From an uncultured Dysgonomonas sp. (GTDB lineage Bacteria > Bacteroidota > Bacteroidia > Bacteroidales > Dysgonomonadaceae): a stretch of 5,897 nt of DNA. A program made the translations under genes and the position numbers. The DNA is taken from NCBI GenBank assembly GCA_937875275.1, contig CALNCC010000142.1:1-5897 (forward strand), in the 5' to 3' direction. The notes beneath the pieces were generated by a model that did no database searches, was not told where the DNA came from, and was given only the letters and a program-made list of their open reading frames with translations. Positions 1-5,850 of the stretch are shown piece by piece. Within the stretch, counting starts at the first letter, position 1. Every line of letters begins with the position of its first letter.

Positions 1-15
1 AGAAAAGTTCTTTCG

Positions 16-960
16 ATGAGAAATAAGATCCAACAAAAATACATCTGTAAAAAAAACGTACTTCTTTTTCTTCTTTTGCTGTCAGCCAATTTATTACACA
101 GCCAGGCCAAAAGAGTAAAGATATATGAAGAATACATAAGCACCTATAAAGGGATTGCCATAGACCACCAGAATCGCTATAAGATTCCCGCCAGCATTAC
201 CTTAGCGCAAGGCTTGCTGGAGTCCGGTGCAGGCAAAAGTCGCCTTGCACGACAAGGGAACAATCATTTTGGCATCAAGTGCCACAAAGATTGGAAAGGC
301 GGAAAGATATATCATGATGATGACCTTGCCAATGAGTGTTTCAGAACATACAAGAATGCTGCGGCATCGTATGAGGATCATGCCAAATTTATAGCCGAAC
401 GTGATCGGTACGCATCACTATTCTCATTGTCGATAAGAGACTACAAGGGGTGGGCGAGAGGACTGCAAAAGTTAGGATATGCCACAGACAAAGCTTATGC
501 AAATAAACTGATCAAAGTAATAGAAGACTATCAGCTCTATCAGTACGATAACGAGAAGGCGAAAGGGAAGAATAACGATAATAAACAAACGACACCTACC
601 ACAAATATATCAAACGGAAGAAAGCATATTCCATACAAGACGCACGGGCTCATCTATGTCTTCTCGGTATCGGGAGACAGCTATGATGCCATTGCCGCAG
701 AGTTCGGATTCAAAGTGAAGGATCTGTATAAATACAACGAAGTAGGTGAAGACTTCCCGTTGAAGGAAGGAGATATCGTCTATTTCGAAAAGAAAAAGAA
801 CAAAGCAGATAAACCTTATTATGAACATGTAGTCCAAATTGGCGAATCGATGCATAGTATATCGCAACGATACGGTATAAAAGTGAAGAATCTGTACAAA
901 CTGAACAAGAAAAAATTTGAATATGTACCCGAAGAAGGAGATGTATTGAAGCTGCGGTAA
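16..960 (+). CDS. Secreted glucosaminidase (GH73/FlgJ-like) with two C-terminal LysM repeats
   Basis: This is a predicted peptidoglycan hydrolase exported across the inner membrane that would cleave N-acetylglucosaminyl bonds in the cell wall. Residues 1-31 form a signal peptide with a Lys/Arg-rich start, a Leu/Phe core and a likely cut after HSQA. Residues about 36-180 are the glucosaminidase domain: LAQGLLESGAGKS carries the expected catalytic Glu69, followed by the family motif NNHFGIKC (82-89) and the typical tail KLGYATDKAYANKLIKVIE. A Lys/Asn/Thr-rich linker (about 180-205) leads to a degenerate LysM repeat (about 213-258) and a clearer one (271-314) that ends the protein; LysM repeats bind glycan chains and would hold the enzyme on the wall. 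The ATG at 16 is the only start that keeps the signal peptide. No downstream terminator hairpin is visible, so read-through into the next gene is possible. The hydrolase class is firm; exact bond specificity is inferred from the family. Confidence 0.92.
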   Translation: MRNKIQQKYICKKNVLLFLLLLSANLLHSQAKRVKIYEEYISTYKGIAIDHQNRYKIPASITLAQGLLESGAGKSRLARQGNNHFGIKCHKDWKGGKIYHDDDLANECFRTYKNAAASYEDHAKFIAERDRYASLFSLSIRDYKGWARGLQKLGYATDKAYANKLIKVIEDYQLYQYDNEKAKGKNNDNKQTTPTTNISNGRKHIPYKTHGLIYVFSVSGDSYDAIAAEFGFKVKDLYKYNEVGEDFPLKEGDIVYFEKKKNKADKPYYEHVVQIGESMHSISQRYGIKVKNLYKLNKKKFEYVPEEGDVLKLR

Positions 961-969
961 TCATTAAAA

Positions 970-1001
970 TTTGGACAATAATAATAATCATCCTATTTTT
1001 A
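970..1001 (+). promoter_or_regulatory. Putative Bacteroidota-type promoter for the DUF4468-SDR-GH43 unit
   Basis: TTTG at 970-973 and TATTTTTA at 994-1001 are separated by 20 bp. This matches the Bacteroidota housekeeping pattern (TTTG, 19-21 bp, TAnnTTTG) except for the last base of the -7 box. Transcription would start near 1008, leaving a leader of about 50 nt before the ATG at 1062. The region is very AT-rich, so chance matches are easy; the correct spacing and the position in the only sizeable gap before the three-gene unit are what support it. Confidence 0.45.
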
Positions 1002-1061
1002 TGTTTAAGTTTATGTTGATAGACTTTTTATAAGAAAACAAATTAAATATATATAGACTTT

Positions 1062-2246
1062 ATGAAGAAGTATTTCTTATTGATACTTGTCGTGTTAGCA
1101 CCATGTATACTCAGTGCTCAAGAAGATAAAAACTCTCGTTATCTGGGTGGAGCTGTTCCCGAAGTTAACGGAAAAGTAATTTTTCAAAGACAAATTTCCA
1201 CAGATCAAAAGATATCAGATAATCTGTTCTTTACGTTAGTCAGCAGGTGGGCAGAAGAGAAATTCTCTACATTAGAGAATAGCGGAAATGTACTTAAGCT
1301 ATCTAATCCGGTAAGCAAACAGTTGATAAAAGAGGCCGTAACCCCGCTCGTGCACAGGGATAATGCTTTTGTTTTCGACGTTGTGCAAATGCATTATCAG
1401 ATATACCTTCAAGTAGAAGACAGTGTATGTAACATAGCTCTCAGTAATATAACATTACACTATCCATCATGGACAAAGCCCCAAACCGCGGAAGAATTGA
1501 TCTCGGATAAGGCGGCTCTGAACAAACGAAAGACCAGCATGCACGGCTATCATGCCAAATTTCGTAAATTAGTAGTGGACTCTGTCGATCAGGTGTTTAC
1601 TTCCTTAGATATTTTCCTCAATGGTAAAAAAACAATCGAAGCGCAAGGCGTGATCAAAGGTTTGATTTCGGAAGACAATCAGACTGAAAGACCAATAATT
1701 TCAACGAAATCGGAAGACGTTTCTGTCCCGATAATTAATGCGCAAAGCGAGATCGAGGGATTCGGTGAATTAGCAAGCAGTAAACTTCCTGCGGATCTTA
1801 TCAGCAACAGAATGCTGATTGTGTCGGGCACAGGTAACAAGATAAGTGTTATGCCTGCCTCATGGGGTGGACAGGGAGAGATGCTGAGCAAAACGGTTAT
1901 GTATAATATGCAGAATCCTAAATATTTCTCGAAGAAGGATGTTCGTGATGGAGACAAATATATAATTATGTTCTTCTCTGAAGATTATGCAGGAGCATTG
2001 AGCCAATTCAAAAACACGAAAGGGAAAGAAAACCAGAAAATAGAGGCAAGTGGATTTACAAAAAAGACAACAGCATCGGGGCTAACAATATTCTCAGAGG
2101 CTACCATGATTATAGAATGTAAAAAACTAATCTCACAACCGGTGTCGGAAGATGCAAACATTACTCTTCCGGAGGGAACCCCGATAGAGAATTTGCAAAT
2201 GTATACGGGAGAAATTCTAAATGCTTGGGTAAAAGAATCGAAATGA
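1062..2246 (+). CDS. Secreted DUF4468 protein with a C-terminal flavin-reductase-like domain
   Basis: The function is not established. Residues 1-19 are a signal peptide (KK, hydrophobic core, likely cut after LSA); Cys15 is preceded by Pro, so a lipoprotein is unlikely. Residues about 30-125 resemble DUF4468, a Bacteroidota domain with a predicted TBP-like fold: it opens with VPEVNGKVIFQR and has the alternating strand pattern ending NITLHYPSW. Residues about 130-200 look helical, with a TSMHGYHAKFRKLVVDSVDQ stretch. From about 240 the sequence resembles the flavin-reductase split barrel seen in Bacteroidales NAD(P)H:flavin reductase-like proteins: MLIVSGTGNKISVMPASWGG (251-270), then a YIIMFFSEDYAGALSQF segment, SGFT, and a closing MYTGEILNAWVK. 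In that family the ASWGG region contributes to FMN binding. The stop codon overlaps the next ATG by 4 bp, so expression is probably coupled to the SDR. The second domain is identified by motif recall only, and FMN binding or activity is inference. Confidence 0.8.
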   Translation: MKKYFLLILVVLAPCILSAQEDKNSRYLGGAVPEVNGKVIFQRQISTDQKISDNLFFTLVSRWAEEKFSTLENSGNVLKLSNPVSKQLIKEAVTPLVHRDNAFVFDVVQMHYQIYLQVEDSVCNIALSNITLHYPSWTKPQTAEELISDKAALNKRKTSMHGYHAKFRKLVVDSVDQVFTSLDIFLNGKKTIEAQGVIKGLISEDNQTERPIISTKSEDVSVPIINAQSEIEGFGELASSKLPADLISNRMLIVSGTGNKISVMPASWGGQGEMLSKTVMYNMQNPKYFSKKDVRDGDKYIIMFFSEDYAGALSQFKNTKGKENQKIEASGFTKKTTASGLTIFSEATMIIECKKLISQPVSEDANITLPEGTPIENLQMYTGEILNAWVKESK

Positions 2247-3001
2247 CTAAAATAGCACTTATCACGGGAGCGACAGCCGGAATCGGACAAGCTATTGCTT
2301 GCCGCCTTGCAGAGAATGGTTATAACCTTATCATAACCGGACGCAGGGAAGCCCGATTACTGGAGCTGAAAAATGATCTTGAAAATAAATTTCAGATAAA
2401 AGTATTAGCACTACCTTTCGATGTGAGAAAATATGGGGAAGTAGTAGCAAGTCTGGAACACTTGCCCGACGAATGGGATCATATAGATGTTTTGGTAAAT
2501 AATGCCGGTTTGGCGGTAGGACTCAATCCGATACACACCGGTGTTGTAGACGATTGGGAAAGGATGATAGACACAAATATCAAAGGATTATTGTATGTAA
2601 CCCGCACGATAAGTCCAGGAATGGTAAGCCGTAAAAGAGGTCACATCATCAATATAGCCTCTATTGCGGGGAAAGATGTATATCCGAACGGGAATGTGTA
2701 TTGTGCAACGAAACATGCGGTGGATGCTTTAAGTAAGGCTATGCGTATCGACCTCTTGCCGTACAACATTAAGGTAACTCAGATTTGTCCGGGTGCTGTT
2801 GAAACGGAATTTTCTATCGTTCGGTTCAAAGGGGATGAGGCGAAAGCCGATCAGGTATATAAAGGTTTTACACCTCTTGATGCAAACAACATTGCTGATG
2901 CCGTTTTGTACGTTGTATCTCAGCCGCCCCATGTTGATGTGCAAGATATGCTAATCATGCCTACGGCACAGGCAACAGGTAGTCTTTTTCATAAAGAATA
3001 A
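2243..3001 (+). CDS. YdfG-like NADP(H)-dependent short-chain dehydrogenase/reductase
   Basis: This is a cytosolic oxidoreductase of the classical SDR superfamily, 252 residues, closest by motif to the YdfG group that oxidises L-allo-threonine or serine and reduces 3-oxo acids such as malonic semialdehyde. All key motifs are present: TGATAGIG cofactor loop (8-15), GRRE (33-36) whose two Arg suggest NADP(H) preference, NNAG (86-89), Asn112, catalytic Ser140, Tyr153 and Lys157 in YCATK, and the PG motif (183-184). There is no signal peptide. The ATG at 2243 is chosen because it overlaps the upstream stop as ATGA and begins directly at the first beta strand (MTKIALITGA); the in-frame TTG at 2225 would add six residues with no homologous role. 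The gene lies between a secreted protein and a glycosidase, which does not point to one substrate. SDR assignment is certain; the substrate is not. Confidence 0.95.
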   Translation: MTKIALITGATAGIGQAIACRLAENGYNLIITGRREARLLELKNDLENKFQIKVLALPFDVRKYGEVVASLEHLPDEWDHIDVLVNNAGLAVGLNPIHTGVVDDWERMIDTNIKGLLYVTRTISPGMVSRKRGHIINIASIAGKDVYPNGNVYCATKHAVDALSKAMRIDLLPYNIKVTQICPGAVETEFSIVRFKGDEAKADQVYKGFTPLDANNIADAVLYVVSQPPHVDVQDMLIMPTAQATGSLFHKE

Positions 3002-3012
3002 AAACATATTAT

Positions 3013-4065
3013 ATGAATAAAGTTCTGTTCATTATTGCCATATTGGCGACTTCTATATTCACAAATAATTTGTATGCTCAGCAGGATAATGTAGAGGATA
3101 CATTCAACAATCCACTCAGGAGAGGTGCTGATCCTTTTGTTGTGAAACAGGATGGGAAATATTATACGATTTTCAATAAAGGGGGTGGGTTTGCCGTAAC
3201 CGAATCTCGTTTTCTTACTAAGTTTGAGAAAGAAGAAATAGTGTGGACTCCACCAAAAAATGCGTGGAATAGTTACAACCTTTGGGCACCGGAGATACAT
3301 CCGATTGATGGTAAATGGTACATATTCTATGCCGGATCGGTGCATAATGGCACGCCATACCATGCACAACGTACCGGAGTATTAGAAGCTGACAGCCCCT
3401 TCGGACCATATACCGACAAAGGGATGCTTTATACCGGAGATGACCCGCAAAGTAAGAAAGATAACTGTTGGGCGATTGATATGACAGTTCTCCCGCACAA
3501 TGGGAAGAACTATGCAATATGGTCGGGATGGGAAACCTTGCACGATCATCACGATGTAGATCAATATCTATATATCGTCGAACTAATTAATCCATGGACA
3601 TTAGGAAAACGTGTATTGTTATCCAAACCCGAGTTGGAATGGGAGAAAGGAGAGCACATCGTTTTATTAGAAGGTCCTCAGATACTTAAACACGATGATG
3701 ATGTGTTCATACTATATTCGACACGTGGTTCATGGACTGAACATTATAAGCTGGGACAACTTCGGCTGAAATCGCCGAATAGCGATCCACTCGATCCAGA
3801 TTCATGGGTAAAATCTCCTCAGTCGGTTTTTCAGGGTAACAAGAATGTTCATGGTCTTGGACATGCCAGCATGACAACTTCTCCTGACGATAAAGAATAT
3901 TGGATTTATTATCATTCCAAACTGAATCTTGAGGGTGGATGGGATAATAGGCATGTATATCTTCAGAAATTCACATTTGGTGCAGATGGAAACCCCATCT
4001 TTGGTGTAGCAAAAGGGGGACAATCGATGAAACGCCCTTCGGGGGAGGTAGAAATCGAGAAATAA
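3013..4065 (+). CDS. Secreted glycoside hydrolase family 43 (probable alpha-L-arabinofuranosidase-like)
   Basis: This is a predicted inverting glycosidase of family GH43, a five-bladed beta-propeller group acting mainly on arabinose- and xylose-containing plant polysaccharides and oligosaccharides. Residues 1-22 are a signal peptide with a likely cut after YA, so it acts in the periplasm or outside. The catalytic set is visible: the general base Asp40 in RGADPFVV, the pKa-tuning Asp156 in CWAIDMTV, and the general acid Glu220 in LLEGPQIL. GLGHASM (281-287) supplies His284, which in many GH43 enzymes lies at the metal site in the propeller core. WAPEIHPIDGKWYIFYAG is a further family hallmark. 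At 350 residues it is a single catalytic domain with no carbohydrate-binding module. It begins 11 bp after the SDR stop and ends the operon before a strong terminator. Family is secure; arabinofuranosidase rather than xylosidase or galactosidase activity is only a likely guess. Confidence 0.93.
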   Translation: MNKVLFIIAILATSIFTNNLYAQQDNVEDTFNNPLRRGADPFVVKQDGKYYTIFNKGGGFAVTESRFLTKFEKEEIVWTPPKNAWNSYNLWAPEIHPIDGKWYIFYAGSVHNGTPYHAQRTGVLEADSPFGPYTDKGMLYTGDDPQSKKDNCWAIDMTVLPHNGKNYAIWSGWETLHDHHDVDQYLYIVELINPWTLGKRVLLSKPELEWEKGEHIVLLEGPQILKHDDDVFILYSTRGSWTEHYKLGQLRLKSPNSDPLDPDSWVKSPQSVFQGNKNVHGLGHASMTTSPDDKEYWIYYHSKLNLEGGWDNRHVYLQKFTFGADGNPIFGVAKGGQSMKRPSGEVEIEK

Positions 4066-4080
4066 GACAAATAACAAATC

Positions 4081-4114
4081 ACCCCCAAAAGTTAGATAGA
4101 AAACTTTTGGGGGT
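4081..4114 (+). terminator. Strong intrinsic terminator, probably bidirectional
   Basis: ACCCCCAAAAGTT (4081-4093) pairs perfectly with AACTTTTGGGGGT (4102-4114), giving a 13-bp stem with an 8-nt loop, followed on the + strand by AATTTTGTTTA. It sits 15 bp past the GH43 stop. On the - strand the stem is followed by GATTTGTTATTTG, which is also T-rich, so it could stop transcripts arriving from the DUF5606 side as well. Confidence 0.88.
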
Positions 4115-4130
4115 AATTTTGTTTATTCAG

Positions 4131-4150
4131 GCTCGCTATTTGTAGCGAGT
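4131..4150. terminator. Second hairpin between the converging genes
   Basis: CTCGCTA (4132-4138), TTTG loop, TAGCGAG (4143-4149) form a 7-bp stem with a tetraloop, extended by one G-T pair. It lies 18 bp beyond the stop of the DUF5606 gene and 17 bp beyond the large terminator stem. Neither strand has a clean T-run straight after it, so it may be an auxiliary terminator or an RNA 3'-end stabiliser instead of a full terminator. Confidence 0.5.
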
Positions 4151-4167
4151 TCTCATATATTCAAAAT

Positions 4168-4599
4168 TTATGCTTCCTGCTCTTTTTCTTCGGTTGCCGT
4201 TTCTGCCGGATTGTCTTGTTCAAAATCAATATTTGCAGCCAGAAGCAAATTGTACCAACCGATAATCTTCTTTATATCTGTCGGATAAACTCTTTCTCGG
4301 TCGAAGTTCGGTAATACCTCTGCGAAAAATTTCTTCAGGTCCTCTGGTTTCGCATTCTTGGCAGCAGAACATGCTTGTGCGTTCTCTTTCTCTTTTATTG
4401 ATTTAAGAACATTGGCAAGCGGCACTTCATCCGTATCTGTGTATATAGAGATATCGCCCAACGAAACCACCTTGTCTCGTGCATAAACCGGCACTTTTTT
4501 ATTGTCGGCAAGCGATTCTACAATAATCATATTTTTACCGTTAGATACCATCTTGTATAATCCGGGTTTTCCCGATACAGATAAAATAGTTTTCAACAT
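4168..4599 (-). CDS. DUF5606 domain protein, conserved in Bacteroidota
   Basis: This is a 143-residue protein of unknown function, recognised by its start, MLKTILSVSGKPGLYKMVS, which is typical of the DUF5606 family found across Bacteroidota. Residues about 1-48 form the compact beta-rich DUF5606 domain (GKNMIIVESLADNKKVPVYARDKVVSLGDISIY spans its second half). Residues about 55-125 are mostly helical (VLKSIKEKENA, PEDLKKFFAEVLPNFDRERVYPTDIKKIIGWYNLL), the second conserved part of these proteins, which I believe is classified as DUF6852. The tail after about 128 is acidic and probably disordered. There is no signal peptide or membrane segment, so it should be cytosolic. The start is the only Met at the family's usual N-terminus. 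It has its own likely promoter and is 114 bp downstream of msrBA on the same strand. No activity can be assigned. Confidence 0.9.
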   Translation of the reverse strand: MLKTILSVSGKPGLYKMVSNGKNMIIVESLADNKKVPVYARDKVVSLGDISIYTDTDEVPLANVLKSIKEKENAQACSAAKNAKPEDLKKFFAEVLPNFDRERVYPTDIKKIIGWYNLLLAANIDFEQDNPAETATEEKEQEA

Positions 4600-4651
4600 A
4601 AAATTTCTTGTTTATTATATATTGTGATTAGCATTCTTCTTTAACAAAGCA

Positions 4652-4682
4652 CAAAAATAACCCGAATTGCTAAAAAATCAAT
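4652..4682 (-). promoter_or_regulatory. Putative promoter of the DUF5606 gene
   Basis: On the - strand, TATTTTTG (4659 down to 4652) is an exact match to the Bacteroidota -7 consensus TAnnTTTG. ATTG (4682 down to 4679) lies 19 bp upstream in the -33 position, one base off TTTG. A start near 4645 would give a leader of about 45 nt before the ATG at 4599. It suggests the gene is transcribed separately from msrBA. Confidence 0.55.
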
Positions 4683-4713
4683 ATCAAAGGTTAAGAAATA
4701 TGTCTAAATTTAA

Positions 4714-5568
4714 TTAAAAAATAGGTTTGTACTTATGGCAATAAGGAGTAGTCCCTTTATTATCATAGTACTGTTGATGATAATCCTCTGCCTGCCAGAA
4801 TGTAGAAGCCGGTTCTATCTTTGTCGCCACATTGTAACCTCTCGCTCTCAAAATATTTATGTATTTCGTTGCGATGGCAAACTGCTCTTCATCGAAATAG
4901 AATATACACGAAAGATATTGTGGTCCTATATCGGGTCCTTGTCCATCTGTTTGTGTAAAGTCGTGCGTTTCGAAAAATAAACGGATAAGATCTTCATAAG
5001 AAATCATGTCTGCATCATATTCTACTTGCGTTGTTTCCAAGTGTCCTGTGTTTTTGCTACAGACTTGTTCGTAGGTCGGGTGATCGACATGCCCTCCCAT
5101 AAAGCCCACGGCTGTATGCATTACTCCCTTCGCTTTCGTAAAATGATACTCTGTTCCCCAAAAACATCCTGACGCAAAATAAGCATTCTTCAATGCGCGA
5201 GTTTCGTCTTGGGTAAACGATAGAGATAATGAGTTTACACAGTGTCGGGTTTCTTTAGCGGTGAACCCCTCGTCGTAAAAGACGTGTCCTAAATGAGCTT
5301 CACAATTAGCGCAAACAATCTCGGTTCTATGTCCGTCTTCATCGGGTATATTTTTGATAGCTCCGGCAATCTCATCATCGAACGAAGGCCATCCGCAATG
5401 TGAATCGAACTTGTCTTCTGAACTATAAAGCGGAGTGCTGCATCTTTTGCAAAGATATATTCCGGCTCTTTTGTTTTTTATATATTCTCCACTGTATGGC
5501 TGTTCTGTCCCTTTGTGAACAATTATGACCTCTTCCTCACGAGTTAATTGATTGTACTTTGAATCCAT
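4714..5568 (-). CDS. msrBA: Bifunctional methionine sulfoxide reductase, MsrB-MsrA fusion
   Basis: This protein repairs oxidised methionine: the MsrB half reduces the R sulfoxide and the MsrA half the S sulfoxide, both normally recycled by thioredoxin. At 284 residues it has the two domains in B-then-A order. MsrB (about 6-120) shows the zinc cysteines 40/43 (CKRC) and 86/89 (CANC), CGWPSF (58-63) with Cys58 as candidate resolving Cys, and catalytic Cys110 in RHCVNSLSL. MsrA (about 127-284) has GCFWG with catalytic Cys135 and Phe136, and Tyr166, Glu178, Asp213 and Tyr218 at the positions equivalent to E. coli Tyr82, Glu94, Asp129 and Tyr134. Cys277 near the C-terminus is a likely resolving Cys. 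No signal peptide or lipobox is present, so it is cytosolic. The linker between domains is only a few residues. Start at the ATG at 5568 fits the beginning of MsrB. Both active sites look intact. Confidence 0.96.
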   Translation of the reverse strand: MDSKYNQLTREEEVIIVHKGTEQPYSGEYIKNKRAGIYLCKRCSTPLYSSEDKFDSHCGWPSFDDEIAGAIKNIPDEDGHRTEIVCANCEAHLGHVFYDEGFTAKETRHCVNSLSLSFTQDETRALKNAYFASGCFWGTEYHFTKAKGVMHTAVGFMGGHVDHPTYEQVCSKNTGHLETTQVEYDADMISYEDLIRLFFETHDFTQTDGQGPDIGPQYLSCIFYFDEEQFAIATKYINILRARGYNVATKIEPASTFWQAEDYHQQYYDNKGTTPYCHKYKPIF

Positions 5569-5593
5569 AATGTATCGTAATGTAATTTCGATT

Positions 5594-5601
5594 TAAAGAT
5601 A
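5594..5601 (-). promoter_or_regulatory. Candidate -7 box ahead of msrBA
   Basis: TATCTTTA on the - strand (5601 down to 5594) matches the Bacteroidota -7 box TAnnTTTG except for the last base and lies 25 bp upstream of the msrBA ATG. No convincing TTTG is found 19-21 bp further up, where an inverted repeat sits instead. The promoter could therefore depend on an activator, or the assignment could be wrong. Confidence 0.35.
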
Positions 5602-5605
5602 GGGA

Positions 5606-5627
5606 ATGTAGTAACATCTACATGTTA
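5606..5627. repeat. Two overlapping inverted repeats upstream of msrBA
   Basis: ATGTAG (5606-5611), 6-bp spacer, CTACAT (5618-5623) is one inverted repeat. TAACAT (5612-5617), 4-bp spacer, ATGTTA (5622-5627) is a second that uses the first one's spacer as its left arm. Together they cover 22 bp just upstream of the candidate msrBA -7 box, where a regulator's operator would be expected. There is no T-run after them, so they are not a terminator. Biological role is inferred from position only. Confidence 0.4.
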
Positions 5628-5821
5628 AAAGGTTGAAATCTTAAAACATTATTTTCCAAATTGGGCTGAACCTATTTTGTATGGATCTTGATAAAATTGT
5701 TAGATTTACAATAGCCTCGAATTATTGAACCTATATATAGACTTTTTAAAGGTGATTGATTTCCTACAACACTCTCCAAATGTTATGAAGTCATTAAGAA
5801 CTATGAAGTAGATTTATTTTA

Positions 5822-5829
5822 TATCTTTG
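5822..5829 (+). promoter_or_regulatory. -7 promoter box of the gene at the right edge
   Basis: TATCTTTG is an exact match to the Bacteroidota -7 consensus TAnnTTTG and ends 21 bp before the ATG at 5851. The expected TTTG near 5797-5802 is not there (the sequence reads AGAACT), so only the -7 half is supported. Confidence 0.45.
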
Positions 5830-5850
5830 AAAATATGAAAAAATAATTTT

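Larger units (their letters stand above)
5569..5850. other. Divergent intergenic region (282 bp)
   Basis: This AT-rich stretch lies between msrBA (- strand) and the gene starting at 5851 (+ strand). It holds the candidate msrBA -7 box and inverted repeats at its left end and the -7 box of the right-hand gene at its right end. The central part (about 5630-5815) contains no tRNA-like fold, no strong hairpin and no credible gene; the longest noticeable reading frame is 15 codons at 5681-5728. Confidence 0.6.

Noticed and set aside
1062..1120. Lipoprotein signal in the DUF4468 protein (LAPC around residue 15)
   Set aside because: Pro directly before Cys does not fit a lipobox, and a standard signal peptidase I site (LSA) follows four residues later.
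2225..2242. Longer SDR start at TTG 2225, adding six residues
   Set aside because: The ATG at 2243 forms the classic ATGA overlap with the upstream stop and starts right at the cofactor-binding strand; the extra residues overlap the previous gene's C-terminus.
3218..3517. Antisense reading frames inside the GH43 gene and similar ones in the other + strand genes
   Set aside because: They have no recognisable domain, no promoter of their own, and oppose genes with clear family motifs.
4632..4650. Small hairpin (CTTTGTTAAAG on the - strand) in the DUF5606 leader
   Set aside because: A 4-bp stem with a 3-nt loop is too weak in this base composition to call a regulatory structure.
4735..4980. 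81-codon + strand reading frame
   Set aside because: It lies entirely antisense to the MsrA half of msrBA, whose catalytic and structural motifs make the - strand reading certain.
5681..5728. Short reading frame MDLDKIVRFTIASNY
   Set aside because: Fifteen codons in AT-rich intergenic DNA with no consensus promoter or homology that I recognise; expected by chance.
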